64,000 nt of DNA from Bartonella apihabitans (GCF_030758755.1 NZ_CP132387.1:1364001-1428000); one strand, 5' to 3'; counted from the first letter of the stretch, positions 1-11,956 are shown. Program-made: numbers and translations. Notes: a model not told the origin generated them from the sequence alone.

Positions 1-97
1 TCTGACTTAAATACTCATTCCGCTGAAGCGGGGTCTCATCAAAAAGACTGCGCAAAGCTTTGGCAGCTTTCGCCACGTCTTGAACAAACTCACTCAT
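1..97 (-). CDS. ilvA: Threonine ammonia-lyase IlvA, N-terminal part only
   Basis: Thirty-two codons from an ATG at 97 run off the left edge. The N-terminus ends in a stretch containing TPLQRN and LS, the pattern that opens biosynthetic threonine dehydratase just before its PLP-binding core. The enzyme deaminates threonine to 2-oxobutanoate, the first step towards isoleucine; ilvC, a later step, lies at the other end of the window. The PLP lysine and any ACT domain are outside the window, so a serine dehydratase or another fold-type II enzyme cannot be fully excluded. Confidence 0.7.
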   Translation of the reverse strand, partial: MSEFVQDVAKAAKALRSLFDETPLQRNEYLSQ

Positions 98-749
98 GAT
101 ATAAAATGCTTTCTATTCCATAAAATTCGAGCTGGCTTTCTTCTGTTGGAAAGTCAATACCGGCTAGATTAAATCAAACAAGATTATATTCAACAAAAAT
201 TCGCAGCCGAATAGCGAGAGACACAAAAAATTCAACTCACCTTTCAATTGCGCCAATCGCGTTCAATTGCACCAAATGCCGCTTGCATTAAAACGACTTT
301 CAGCCCCTCTACCCTTTTTATAAATTAAAAACACCTGTTCCGGAAAAACCCGCGCAAATCAAAATATCGGTAAATAACGAAATAGATGCGTATTTACGAA
401 AACCCAATCGCCACGGATTGATGAAGTCATATCGGTAGACTTTACAATTCAACAATCGATATCCTGTTGCGAGCCTTTTTTGGAGACAAAAACCGGAGAA
501 ATAAAAAATCCCATCTTTCTCATTCTGATAAATTCCGGCTCATCATAGAAGAAACTATCGGCGGATATTTTCACCGCCTTTTAATGCCTCGTTTTGCAGT
601 GCAATAATTTACGGTGCTGAAAAACTACCGTGCCAAAATAGATATAAACGTTCGATATTTAAAAATATTGTGGCTATTTCCGCAGTCGGATTTTAAATTA
701 ATTTTTTAGCTTCACTTTTTGATATTCGTTCCCTATAAGGGCAAAAGCT
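98..749. other. Intergenic, no gene seen
   Basis: About 650 AT-rich bases between the ilvA start and tRNA-Leu. No open frame with coding character on either strand. It should hold the ilvA promoter (leftward) and the tRNA promoter, but no clear box pair stands out. Confidence 0.6.
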
Positions 750-836
750 GCGGACGTGGCGAAATTGGTATACGCTAGGGACTTAAAATCCCTCGATCTT
801 TAGATCATGCGGGTTCAAGTCCCGCCGTCCGCACCA
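750..836 (+). tRNA. tRNA-Leu (anticodon TAA)
   Basis: The acceptor stem GCGGACG pairs with CGTCCGC and is followed by an encoded ACCA end. The anticodon stem AGGGA/TCCCT encloses loop CTTAAAA, giving anticodon TAA at 784-786. A long variable arm typical of class II tRNAs lies between the anticodon stem and the T-arm (GGGTTCAAGTCCC). It decodes UUA and UUG leucine codons. Confidence 0.97.
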
Positions 837-1352
837 CAACTTTATTTTAAGCTTCCCCATGCATTTCTGATATCCGGCTCAAAGAAAACACGTGCTTGCT
901 CAACCCGATAATATCGGTCTTAGTCTTTCAATTCGCAAAAAATTAGGAAAAGTTCGAACTGAACATATTTGAGCGATTATTGCTCGCCGTTCAGTTTGTT
1001 GCCCAATCTCTTAATCAAAGGCTTTCAATCAAGTTAAAAAGTCTCTCAACAAAACTAATCAAGTCTATTGCAAAGCCTTTGGTGCAACCAACGCAAACAT
1101 AAACCTTCAAGAACAACTACATTCCGATAGGCGACAAATCGAAACGACGATTTCTTGAATTTTAAAAGCTCGCTCTTCGTCAGAACAAGAGATGCCCCCC
1201 AATTTATCATGCGTTCCTTAAAACCACAGAAACCACTGCGCCAAAGGGATGATAGAGCGTTATCGTCCAACATCACATCCGGGACAGGTTTTTTAATGCA
1301 GGAATACCGACCTCTCTATTCGTCAAAATAGTGCCGGTCGACTGCCTGCTTT
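837..1352. other. Intergenic, no supported gene
   Basis: About 515 bases between tRNA-Leu and the end of a leftward operon. The only open frame (minus, 1055-1276) lacks a ribosome site and any recognisable composition. No clear terminator hairpin was seen for either flank. Confidence 0.5.
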
Positions 1353-1619
1353 TTATTTGAAGCTCGCACGACTTCCGTTAATTTCTATTGTATCTGTCGC
1401 TTTGATTGCAAAGCGATCACCATTCGGGAAGGTAACGAAACATCCCTTCGGACAAATGTCGACTGTCTGATCTGCCTTCAAAGACACATCCCGTCTGGAA
1501 CTTCCTTCAGCGACCACGAGAGACTGCGTTTTTTGGTCGGTATTTTTTATTGTTGCGGCTTCTACTCCTTCCGAAAAGAAACATGTCAAAGCAACAGCTA
1601 CAAGAAACCATTTTGTCAT
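1353..1619 (-). CDS. Small secreted hypothetical protein, 88 aa
   Basis: Starts at ATG 1619, one base after the stop of the mechanosensitive channel gene, with GAAGGA inside that gene's last codons as ribosome site. Residues 1 to about 21 form a signal peptide (MTKWFLVAVALTCFF, cleavage near VEA-A). The mature part is small and has a CPKGC pair of cysteines, suggesting a disulfide in the periplasm. The spacing implies cotranscription with the channel gene. Similar short proteins occur in Rhizobiales, but I know of no function. Confidence 0.7.
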   Translation of the reverse strand: MTKWFLVAVALTCFFSEGVEAATIKNTDQKTQSLVVAEGSSRRDVSLKADQTVDICPKGCFVTFPNGDRFAIKATDTIEINGSRASFK

Positions 1620-1620
1620 A

Positions 1621-4029
1621 TCAGGTAATTCCTTCGTCAGAAAACCGCTTATAAGCCTGAAATCGCACTTTGTTTGTGACCGCAATTGTCGCGGTAATAT
1701 CAGGCACGTAAATTGCCAGAGTAAAATTGAAATTATTGCTGTCAAAGCTTGAAAAACTGACCCATGGACTGGGATTTTTCAAAACTCCTTCGGTATTATT
1801 GGCGGTTTCCATCAATACCTCGACGATATGTTCCGGATCGGACATAGCCGGAACAGTAAACGTCACGTCAACACGCCCGATTTTATTACGATGTGTCCAG
1901 TTACCGACATTGTTATTGATGAGGCTTGAATTCGGCACGATAATTGTTTGCCGCTTCAACGTTTCGACTTCGGTTGCACGGACGCTGATGCGTTTGACAA
2001 TTCCGACAATTGTACCGGTTTCAACATAATCGCCCACTTTGAAGGGGCGCTCTGCCAACAGAATAAGACCGGAAACAAAATTCTGGACAATATTTTGAAG
2101 TCCAAAGCCGATACCAAGTGAAAGACCACCGGCAATCAATGCAAGGCTACTCAAATTGAAACCGGCGGCCGATAGGCCTATCAGCGCGGAAAGCGCAATA
2201 CCGCCATAACCGACAACGGTGCGGATGGAATTTCTGACACCTGAATCGACTTTTCCGCGGGCAAGCACCGTGCCATCCAGCCAACCTATAAACCAGCGGA
2301 TCAGGAACCAGCTTATCAAAAAGAAAACAATGCCGATTGAAATACCGACAAGCGAGATGGATACATTTCCAATTTCGAAACCGGTCATTATGTGAATGAA
2401 GGCCGATAAAATATCGGATGCCGAAAAGCCGAGCTGCATAATGATCGGCGGCACACAAACAATAATCACAATAATGTTGAGGAGAATACCGGCAACAAGG
2501 CCTAGCTGGTCCATTGTGCTATCGTCGATATTAAATCTCTGAACCAGACGACGGCCGATGAATGTCTTGGCAAAAGCTCCCTCTTCAGCCGTTGCACGCG
2601 CTGTCTGTATGCCAAGATACATCAACACGAGAAACGCACCGCTGACTACGATTTGTTGGGAAATAAACCTCGCCATGCCGACATAACCGGCAAGTGCTGT
2701 CAAAATGGGTAATAACCCGACAACAATAAGCGGAATACGGATATAGAGCGGCCAGGAAGTTACCTTTTTATCATCCTCGCTGCTCGTTCTTGCCCGAACA
2801 AAAGAAATCGCCAGAATAATAATGCCAACAAGAATAACCGAAATGAAGCTCTTGGCGATAGCAAGTGAAAGAGGTGCCGATACGGCGCGATAAACAGCAT
2901 TCAGGAAATAATCCAGTGCCATTACCAACGCCAATAAAGTCAATAGCACAATCAACAGACGCGCCGGTTTTGGCGCTATATTCATCAACCGTAGCTCTGG
3001 CAGTTTCGGTGAGAGAATGACAAAAGACATGCGGGCGATAAAAAACACCAGCATTACGACATCTGCTGCCGAGCGGAATACCGGTTCCAGATTTGGCCAA
3101 CTAATTCCAAGATAGTTGAAAAATATCAGTATGAGAATGACAAAAACCGCGCAAATCATTGTCGGAACAAGCGTTGCGACAAAAGCGAATGACAAGCGCT
3201 TCAAATAGGATGCGTCTTGTTCTTCCTTGGTTGCCTCATGCTTGACACGACCAATCAATTTATGCGTCGAAATGACAAGAACACCAGCGATAAAAAGCGG
3301 AATCAAAATGCTAGCACATAGCGCTAACAACTTGAATTGATAAACAAATTGCCACCAGGAAAACATCAACGAGAAAAAGTCCGCCGCCGCATCTTTTGCA
3401 GATTGGGCAATTTGTGTACCAAGAGGTGAAGAAAACTCGACCCTATGGGTCAATGTTCTTGCGAACAATTCCCGCGATTGCGCTATCGTTCTTTCAACAA
3501 GTCGATTGGCATCAATCGAACAATCTTCGAGCTGTCCGACCAAAGTATTGATCTTCACTTTGAGCTGGCGAAGATTATTTCTTTCGTCGGTAACCGTTTT
3601 TGCTTCCTGAACCCCGTCTTGAGGCTCGCCCAATTGGTCCAGACGTAAATTGATATCATTCAACGGCGAACGGAAAAGCAAAGCCGTGTTAATGACTTTG
3701 CCGCTGACATCCTGTGCTTTGTTACGGACATCGGTCAAGGCTGCATCATCATCCTGTCCGGCGTCATAGCTCTTCAATAGCTCTTTTAGCTGGTCTTTAT
3801 AGCCATTCACGACCGCTTGTTGTTGTTTGACAAGATCTGCGGGGCTTAAAACCGTATTATCAGCGGTTGAAGGTGTTTGCGCCTCTGCAACATTCCCGAC
3901 AGCCGATAGACTTGATAAGGTCAGTCCCGTCGAAGAGATTGCCAGAACAATGATAAAACAGAAATTGCGAATGAGATTTTTAAAATTCAAGGGACCAACC
4001 ATTCCAGATAAAGATAACGAATCGCGCAT
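1621..4029 (-). CDS. DUF3772/MscS-family mechanosensitive channel, 802 aa
   Basis: A long inner-membrane channel of the MscK/MscM-like type that should open under membrane tension and release solutes during hypo-osmotic shock. The N-terminus has a signal or membrane segment ending near AEAQ, then an alpha-helical periplasmic part (DUF3772, about residues 50-210), many membrane helices, and a C-terminal MscS module with the pore helix (GGLSLGIGFGLQNIVQNF) and beta domain (ERPFKVGDYVE). ATG 4029 is preferred over an in-frame ATG 60 bases upstream because it sits closer to the membrane segment; no strong ribosome site decides it. Confidence 0.88.
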   Translation of the reverse strand: MRDSLSLSGMVGPLNFKNLIRNFCFIIVLAISSTGLTLSSLSAVGNVAEAQTPSTADNTVLSPADLVKQQQAVVNGYKDQLKELLKSYDAGQDDDAALTDVRNKAQDVSGKVINTALLFRSPLNDINLRLDQLGEPQDGVQEAKTVTDERNNLRQLKVKINTLVGQLEDCSIDANRLVERTIAQSRELFARTLTHRVEFSSPLGTQIAQSAKDAAADFFSLMFSWWQFVYQFKLLALCASILIPLFIAGVLVISTHKLIGRVKHEATKEEQDASYLKRLSFAFVATLVPTMICAVFVILILIFFNYLGISWPNLEPVFRSAADVVMLVFFIARMSFVILSPKLPELRLMNIAPKPARLLIVLLTLLALVMALDYFLNAVYRAVSAPLSLAIAKSFISVILVGIIILAISFVRARTSSEDDKKVTSWPLYIRIPLIVVGLLPILTALAGYVGMARFISQQIVVSGAFLVLMYLGIQTARATAEEGAFAKTFIGRRLVQRFNIDDSTMDQLGLVAGILLNIIVIIVCVPPIIMQLGFSASDILSAFIHIMTGFEIGNVSISLVGISIGIVFFLISWFLIRWFIGWLDGTVLARGKVDSGVRNSIRTVVGYGGIALSALIGLSAAGFNLSSLALIAGGLSLGIGFGLQNIVQNFVSGLILLAERPFKVGDYVETGTIVGIVKRISVRATEVETLKRQTIIVPNSSLINNNVGNWTHRNKIGRVDVTFTVPAMSDPEHIVEVLMETANNTEGVLKNPSPWVSFSSFDSNNFNFTLAIYVPDITATIAVTNKVRFQAYKRFSDEGIT

Positions 4030-5393
<1,364 letters not shown>

Positions 5394-7952
5394 ATGGATT
5401 TTATGCGAACACCACGCTGGCTAACAACTTTATATTTTGTCATTCTTCTCTTGGGAGTTCTGGTTGCACTACCTAACCTGTTGACGGAAAAGCAGCTCGA
5501 ATATTTACCTTCATTCATGAGGGATACAAAAGTTGTTCTGGGGCTTGACCTTAGAGGTGGTTCTTCGCTCGTTCTCGAAGTCGATGCCAAGTCACTCAAG
5601 CGCGATCAATTACGTACCGCTCTTGATAATGTTCGTGGTAAACTTCGCGAAAAGCAAATCCAGTCAACCAGTGTCCGCATGATCGGCGATTCGATTGTCG
5701 CCGTCATTCCTGATGCGGATCAGCGCAAAACCGCGCTGACTGCGCTTCAAGAATTGGCGACACCTATTTCGGCAGGCGCATTCCGCGCATCGGCATCCGA
5801 TATAGAGGTCACTGAACAAAATGATGCAATCCGCGTCTTTCTGACTGATGCAGGTATCAAATATCGCGTAAACAATGCCGTTGACCAAAGCCTTGAAATT
5901 ATTCGTCGACGTGTCGATCAGGTCGGTGTAGCCGAACCGAGCATTCAAAAAGTCGGACTTGATCGCATTGAAGTGCAATTGCCGGGATTACAGGATCCGA
6001 AGCAATTGCGCGATCTTTTGGGAACTACCGCAAAAATGACATTCCACCTTGTTCCCACCAATGTCGATATGGAAAATCCGCCTGCCGGTGTTTCGATATT
6101 GCCCGGTTATACCGATGAAAATCAACGTTTTCCTATTTACGATCAAGTCTCGCTTGATGGCAGTGTGTTAACCGATGCTTCGGCCGGTTTTGATCCTCAA
6201 ATCCCCGGTAAATCGCTTATTTCTTTCAAGCTCAACACAATCGGTGCAAAAGCATTTGCCGAAATTACAAGAGAAAACATCGGTAAGCCCTTTGCTATTG
6301 TCCTTGATAACAAAGTTCTGACAGCTCCAGTCATTCAAGGCGTTATACCTGGCGGTAGCGGGCAAATTACCGGCAATTTCACTCCCAAAGAAGCATCCAC
6401 TCTTGCTGCCTTGTTGCGTGCCGGTGCATTGCCTGCTCCTTTGACAGTGATTGAAGAGCGTACTGTCGGCCCCGATCTCGGTGCGGATGCGATCAAAATG
6501 GGGCTTTATACCGGTATTGCCGGTTTCTTCCTCGTGGCACTCTTTATCTTTCTTCTTTACGGGCTATGGGGCATTATCGCCGATATTGCACTTGCCCTTC
6601 ATACTGTTCTTACTTTTGCAGCACTCAGTCTCATTGGTGCAACACTCACCCTTCCCGGTATCGCCGGTATCATTCTCGGAATTGGTATCGCGGTTGATGC
6701 GAACATTCTTATCAATGAACGTATTCGTGAAGAAAGCGAAAAAGGCATGGGGTCTATGGCCGCGCTTGACCGTGGCTTCAAACATGCGTTTTCAACCATT
6801 ATCGACGCGAATGTGACGGCTGCTATAGCCACAGTTTTGCTGTTGTGGTTCGGCACCGGTCAGATACGCGGCTTTGCTGTCACAATGCTTCTTGGCATCA
6901 TCATTTCATTGTTTACCGATGTTACCATCGTGCGTATCATTATGTCGTGGGTTGTGCGTGAATGGAAAATTACCAAGTTGCACATCCATTCATTTTTCAA
7001 ATTCATTCCCCAACACACCAATTTCCATTTCATGAATGCGCGCTTCATCGGCATCGGTGTTTCCATTTTCCTGTCGATTGCGTCAATCGTGCTGTTCTTC
7101 AAGCCGGGCCTTAATTTCGGTATTGATTTTATGGGCGGCAGCCAAATGGCTATTACCACCAAGGCTCCTGCCGATCTCGCGACATTGCGCTCGACATTGG
7201 GACAATTGGGATTGGGCGAAATTGCCCTGCAAAATGTTTCCAACCAGAACACAGTGCTCATCAGAGTTCAGCAACAGGATGGTGGTGAAGCCCAACAAAC
7301 TGCGGCCATTGAAAAACTGAAAACGGCTGTCAAAACAATCTACCCTGATGTCACATTTGACCAGATCGAAGTTGTCGGTCCGAAAGTTTCAGGTGAACTT
7401 GCAACAGCCGGGTTTACCGCAGTTGTCCTCGCATCCATTGCCATGATGTTTTATATCTGGTGGCGTTTCGAGTGGTTCTTTGCTGTCGGTGCAATTGTCA
7501 CCATTGTTCTCGACACCACAAAAATGGTCGGCTTCTTTGCATTGTTCCAGCTAGACTTCAATTTGACAGCTATTGCCGCGCTTCTCACAATTGTCGGCTA
7601 TTCGGTCAACGATAAAGTGGTGGTTTATGACCGTATGCGTGAAAATATGAGGCTCTACAAAAAGATGGCCTTGCGACAATTGGTCGACATGTCGATCAAT
7701 CAGGTGCTTATCCGTTGTATTTTCACTTCAACGACCACTGTTCTTGCTATGCTGCCAATGGCGATCTGGGGCGGTAGTGCTGTTCATAATTTTGCCGTTC
7801 CAATGGTTGTCGGTGTGATTATTGCGACATCGTCGTCAATTTTCATTGCTGCACCAATTCTACTCTTCCTTGGTAATTGGTGGCATCATCACCATGAAGG
7901 ACGCGATCTCATCGAAGACAAGCCTCATCCGAATTCAGTGAACGCAAAATAA
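5394..7952 (+). CDS. secDF: Fused protein translocase SecDF, 852 aa
   Basis: Inner-membrane RND-type partner of SecYEG that uses proton flow to pull exported proteins into the periplasm. One chain holds both halves. SecD: first membrane helix, then DLRGG near residue 53, a large periplasmic domain, then five helices. SecF starts near residue 540 with a helix followed by GIDFMGG and its own helix bundle. The fusion is common in alphaproteobacteria and some Gram-positives. The histidine-rich tail (WWHHHHEGRD) is cytoplasmic. ATG 5394 is used; an in-frame ATG at 5403 is equally possible. A strong terminator follows. Confidence 0.96.
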   Translation: MDFMRTPRWLTTLYFVILLLGVLVALPNLLTEKQLEYLPSFMRDTKVVLGLDLRGGSSLVLEVDAKSLKRDQLRTALDNVRGKLREKQIQSTSVRMIGDSIVAVIPDADQRKTALTALQELATPISAGAFRASASDIEVTEQNDAIRVFLTDAGIKYRVNNAVDQSLEIIRRRVDQVGVAEPSIQKVGLDRIEVQLPGLQDPKQLRDLLGTTAKMTFHLVPTNVDMENPPAGVSILPGYTDENQRFPIYDQVSLDGSVLTDASAGFDPQIPGKSLISFKLNTIGAKAFAEITRENIGKPFAIVLDNKVLTAPVIQGVIPGGSGQITGNFTPKEASTLAALLRAGALPAPLTVIEERTVGPDLGADAIKMGLYTGIAGFFLVALFIFLLYGLWGIIADIALALHTVLTFAALSLIGATLTLPGIAGIILGIGIAVDANILINERIREESEKGMGSMAALDRGFKHAFSTIIDANVTAAIATVLLLWFGTGQIRGFAVTMLLGIIISLFTDVTIVRIIMSWVVREWKITKLHIHSFFKFIPQHTNFHFMNARFIGIGVSIFLSIASIVLFFKPGLNFGIDFMGGSQMAITTKAPADLATLRSTLGQLGLGEIALQNVSNQNTVLIRVQQQDGGEAQQTAAIEKLKTAVKTIYPDVTFDQIEVVGPKVSGELATAGFTAVVLASIAMMFYIWWRFEWFFAVGAIVTIVLDTTKMVGFFALFQLDFNLTAIAALLTIVGYSVNDKVVVYDRMRENMRLYKKMALRQLVDMSINQVLIRCIFTSTTTVLAMLPMAIWGGSAVHNFAVPMVVGVIIATSSSIFIAAPILLFLGNWWHHHHEGRDLIEDKPHPNSVNAK

Positions 7953-7960
7953 TTTTTTCC

Positions 7961-8002
7961 AAAAGCCGGTGTGACGAGATCGTGTCATACCGGCTTTTTT
8001 TT
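7961..8002 (+). terminator. Rho-independent terminator after secDF
   Basis: AAAGCCGGT, an imperfect inner stem GTGAC/GTCAT, and ACCGGCTTT followed by a run of T residues. It begins 9 bases after the secDF stop. Confidence 0.9.
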
Positions 8003-8134
8003 GGGGGGGGAAAATCGCCCGATTTTAACAAAATAAATCGGAAAATTTTGTCATAAGCTTAACACAAATGATGTTTATGTTCGTGGCATCTTGACGGGGG
8101 CTCGTCGAAAACAGGGAGGAAATTCCAGCCGCAG

Positions 8135-9906
8135 ATGATACAGGATACACCATTGGTAACAACTATTGTTGTGGGATTGTGCCTTGCATTTCTGTTCGGT
8201 GTCCTCGCCAATCGTTTACGAATCTCGCCACTTGTCGGTTACCTTCTGGCCGGTGTCATTGTAGGACCCCATACCGGTGGTTTTCGTGTTGATTCGGTTT
8301 TAATCAATCAGCTTGCCGAAATCGGTATTATCCTGTTGATGTTCGGTGTCGGCCTGCATTTTTCTTTCAAAGATCTTCTTTCGGTCAAAGCAATAGCGAT
8401 CCCCGGTGCTATTGTCCAAATGACTGTTGCCACAGCATTGGGGCTGTGTTTCGGTCTTATCATGGGATGGGGAATTGGCGGCGGTTTGGTCTTTGGACTT
8501 GCACTTTCTACGGCCAGTACTGTTGTGCTTTTGCGCTCGTTGCAGGAACGCAATCTCATTGAAACAGACCGTGGACGCGTTGCTGTCGGGTGGCTTATTG
8601 TCGAAGATCTGGCAATGGTTCTGGCGTTGGTGCTCATCCCTGCCCTGTCAACTTCGCTGGGGGGAAGAATAACCGGCGAAGTCGATCCTCTTGCCCAATG
8701 GATGCAATTGGGACTCTTCGGGACAATCCTTCTGACAATTGCCAAAGTTGTATTGTTTGTCATTTTAATGGTCATCGTCGGGCAACGTGTTATCCCTTGG
8801 CTTTTGAAAATTTCTGCCCAATCCGGTTCGAGAGAACTTTTTCGCTTGAGTGTTCTTGCAATCGCTCTTGGCGTTGCATTTTTTTGGCCCATCTTTTTGG
8901 CGTTTCCATTGCATTGGGTGCTTTTTTTGCCGGAATGATTATGAGTGGTTCGGAGCTCAGCCAAAGAGCAACAGAAGAAACATTGCCACTTCGTGATGCT
9001 TTTGCCGTTCTGTTTTTTGTTTCCGTCGGGATGCTTTTTGACCCATCCAAATTATTGACCGCTTTTTTGCCTTTGATTGTTACACTCGTCATTATTATTG
9101 TCGGCAAATCTCTTGCTGCTTATGCAATCGTCCGGCTCTTTCATCGTCCTTATGCAACGGCGCTTACAATTGGTGCCGGCCTTGCCCAGATAGGTGAATT
9201 TTCTTTTATCCTTGCAGGTCTCGGTACTTCGTTGGGTATTATCAATGACGAAGCTCGTGATCTTATTGTGGGAGGCGCTATCCTCTCCATTCTTTTAAAT
9301 CCGCTGGTCTGTTTTGCTGCCGAAAAAATTCGTTCCCGTCTTGAAACGGAAAATGGCGAAACCACGATTATAGATGTCAGTGCGGATGATGATAGTGATT
9401 TGAGAAAAACCGATAAAACCGACCACACAATTCTGGTCGGCTTTGGCGATATTGGCGAAAAAATTGCCAATGCTCTCCAACACTGTCACACAGATTTTAT
9501 CGTTATTGATCATAACGGGCAGGCTGTCAAAAGTGCCGAAGACCAAAAAAATGAAGCAATTCTGGGCAATGCGGCCAATGTGACTATACTTGAGCGAGCC
9601 AATATCGGGCAGGCCCGTCAACTGGTTATATCGACAAAAAGCGCAATTGATGCCGCTAAAATTGTTGCCGAGGCTCGCAAATCGAATGACCGGATACATA
9701 TTATTGCCCACGCTGTCACGGGTGTGGAAACCGCTTATCTAAAAGATATGGGGGCGAATACGATAGTGACGGATGACGAAGAAATCGCTAAAGGTATGTT
9801 AAAACATTTGAGTTATCCCGAAGAGGATGAACAGGCATGTTCGGATGACAAGACTTCCCCAGCGAATAATGGGGAAACGCCGGAAAATGTGAGTGGATAC
9901 GTATGA
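8135..9906 (+). pseudogene. YbaL/KefB-type cation:proton antiporter, frame broken
   Basis: Two overlapping frames together give one CPA2 antiporter of about 590 aa. Residues 1 to about 250 carry the membrane antiporter domain; after a one-base shift at the T7 run 8879-8885 the second frame continues LFGVSIALGAFFAGM, the rest of that domain, then a Rossmann RCK/TrkA-N domain (VGFGDIGEKIA) and an acidic tail. One extra T restores a continuous reading. Such proteins exchange K+ or Na+ for H+ across the inner membrane and are gated through the RCK domain. The stop overlaps the next start. Either a sequencing error or a genuine null allele. Confidence 0.88.
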
Positions 9907-10880
9907 AACTTAAGAAATATATTTGGCCGCTTATCGGCATCGTCGCAATGGTGGTGTCCATCTATATTCTCTACCACAAATTATCGGCGATTTCATTTAG
10001 TGACATTACCGGCAGGCTTGGCGCATTAAGCCCGCATCACTGGGTACTTGCCGCATTTTTTGCATTGATTGCTTATGCAGCTCTTGCCGGTTACGACCGT
10101 ATTGCCTTGCAACATTTAGGCAAAAAAATACCGCTTCATTATATTGCCATTTGCTCTTTCACAACATATGCGCTTTCCCACAATATCGGCGCCTCGGTTT
10201 TTTCCGGCGCTGTAGTGCGTTATCGTGCCTATAGCAAAAAGGGCTTGAGTGGTGTGGAAATTGCCGTTCTCGTCGCTTTTTGTTCCTTTACCTTTGCTCT
10301 TGGTACAATCCTGCTTTCCGGACTGGTACTCGTGATACGACCGGATCTCATTACGCTTGTCCATGAAGGTATTCCCACATGGCTTGCCGTTACCATCGGC
10401 ATCGGAATGTTGACATTTGTTGTTCTTTATATTTTGGGCAGCCTTTTGCAATTACGGCCTTTAAAAATCGGCAAGTCATTCCAGATTTCCTATCCGCATT
10501 TCAGTATTGTCGTTCAACAATTGATTATTGGGCCTTTGGAATTGATCGGCGCAGCAGGTGTTATTTATGCCACCCTGCCCGATGTAGGAAACCCCGGTTT
10601 TATCGCAGTTTTGGGTGTGTTTCTTGCGTCCTTTACCGTAACACTTTTATCGAACGCTCCTGCTGGCGGTGTCGGTGTGCTGGAAGCGCTGTTTATGGCC
10701 GGTATGCCGAATATGAATCCGGCAGATGTCATTTCGGCTCTCATTGTCTTCCGTCTGCTTTATCTCATTATACCGCTGGTTATCTCGCTATTTTTCGTTG
10801 CGGCTTTTGAAATAAGCCAATATCGCCAACGCAATGCAAATATCGCCAATGATCCGGTAAAAAAACCGGATGCGAAATAA
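9903..10880 (+). CDS. YbhN/LPG-synthase-TM-family membrane protein, 325 aa
   Basis: Starts at ATG 9903, overlapping the antiporter stop by four bases, so the two are translationally coupled. About eight membrane helices with the family's conserved regions (YALSHNIGASVFSGAVVRYR, and GGVGVLE near residue 255) place it in the UPF0104/YbhN group, related to the flippase half of lysylphosphatidylglycerol synthase MprF. No synthase domain follows, so it may move a lipid or only be a membrane partner. Function is unproven for this branch. Confidence 0.85.
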   Translation: MKLKKYIWPLIGIVAMVVSIYILYHKLSAISFSDITGRLGALSPHHWVLAAFFALIAYAALAGYDRIALQHLGKKIPLHYIAICSFTTYALSHNIGASVFSGAVVRYRAYSKKGLSGVEIAVLVAFCSFTFALGTILLSGLVLVIRPDLITLVHEGIPTWLAVTIGIGMLTFVVLYILGSLLQLRPLKIGKSFQISYPHFSIVVQQLIIGPLELIGAAGVIYATLPDVGNPGFIAVLGVFLASFTVTLLSNAPAGGVGVLEALFMAGMPNMNPADVISALIVFRLLYLIIPLVISLFFVAAFEISQYRQRNANIANDPVKKPDAK

Positions 10881-10889
10881 AATCTAAAG

Positions 10890-10928
10890 AAGCTTGAAGA
10901 GATGACGTTATTCAAGCTTTCTTTTTTT
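10890..10928. terminator. Bidirectional terminator between convergent genes
   Basis: AAGCTTGAA pairs with TTCAAGCTT across a 12-base loop, with T-rich sequence on the right and A-rich on the left. It serves the rightward ybhN-like gene and overlaps the last codons of the leftward folB fusion. Confidence 0.8.
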
Positions 10929-11931
10929 GTCGTTCGATTTCCACACCAACTGCGGCAGGCTCCAATTCGAGCTTATCCACGCGGACGATAACTCTTTGAA
11001 CTCTCGGGTAAGCAAGAATGAGTGCAGCTATCCGTTCGGCCAATGTTTCAACAAGTTCGACATGCCCTAGCGAAACGAGATTTTTGATACCATCAAGAAT
11101 AAGATCATAGGAAAAAATATGACGCATATCTTCCGGATTGGAAGACAAACGTTCGACATCAGCCTTGATGTTGAACCGGACTTTTTGTTTATGCCCATAT
11201 TCACGTTTATAGGCACCGATTTCCATCGGCAAAATAAAATCTTCAATAATAATGCGATCTGTACCGAGCCCCGAACCTTCGGGAAGTTGTTCCTGCCCGC
11301 TATCTACAGGTAAAAGAGCGCGCATCAATAAATTGGTTGCATTATCGCCAAACTGGCCCGATTTGACCGGATGTTTGATAATAAATCCCAGCCAATCAGG
11401 TGAATACGGTAGCAAACGTGGAATGTCGGGTGCCTCGATCATCCCTATAACGCCTGCTTCCAAATTATTGGCGCGGGATTTTGTCATGAATTGACCTATA
11501 TTTCCCACCTTTATCTGGCTTAAAATTGTCTGGTCAAGATTACGTGGTTGAAGCAAAATACCACTAAAGCCCAATGCGCCGATTATCGTGATCAAAGAAT
11601 TATCGGGCGAATTTTCCGCTTCTATCAATGCCACCAGCGGATAATCATTACATTGATTTGCCAGCGTTTTCACAAAAGCCGGAAGCTCTTCCTGTAAAGC
11701 CGAAACAACAATCCTTTGAGCGCCGCACCGCTCCATCACTTTGGAAGTCAACAAACGGGAATCGGAAGTCCGCAACCATATTTGCGGCGAATAGCCCGCC
11801 ATATTTTTCAGTGCCGAACATAATTTTTGCATTTTTTGCAATGTGCCGGACACTAAAACAATGTCAGCGCGGACGCTGTAAGCGATCCGCGCATCGTCCT
11901 GATCTTCAAGAACGACTAATAATTTAGTCAT
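10912..11931 (-). CDS. folB: Dihydroneopterin aldolase with N-terminal MfnB-like domain
   Basis: 339 aa. The C-terminal 120 residues are a FolB domain (IIIEDFILPMEIGAYKRE; then VETLAERIAALIL with the general-acid region), which converts dihydroneopterin to hydroxymethyl-dihydropterin in folate synthesis. The first 210 residues resemble a degenerate (5-formylfuran-3-yl)methyl-phosphate synthase (DUF556/MfnB), for example PLVALIEAE and the late DIPRLL..PDWLGF motif. That enzyme normally belongs to methanofuran synthesis. The N-terminal assignment is by motif only. Start ATG 11931 is preferred over the adjoining GTG. Confidence 0.8.
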   Translation of the reverse strand: MTKLLVVLEDQDDARIAYSVRADIVLVSGTLQKMQKLCSALKNMAGYSPQIWLRTSDSRLLTSKVMERCGAQRIVVSALQEELPAFVKTLANQCNDYPLVALIEAENSPDNSLITIIGALGFSGILLQPRNLDQTILSQIKVGNIGQFMTKSRANNLEAGVIGMIEAPDIPRLLPYSPDWLGFIIKHPVKSGQFGDNATNLLMRALLPVDSGQEQLPEGSGLGTDRIIIEDFILPMEIGAYKREYGHKQKVRFNIKADVERLSSNPEDMRHIFSYDLILDGIKNLVSLGHVELVETLAERIAALILAYPRVQRVIVRVDKLELEPAAVGVEIERQKKKA

Positions 11932-11956
11932 CACCTTGTCCGAAGGCTAAAACATG

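Noticed and set aside
1055..1276. Minus-strand open frame of 73 codons
   Set aside because: Composition not protein-like, no ribosome site and no neighbour to join.
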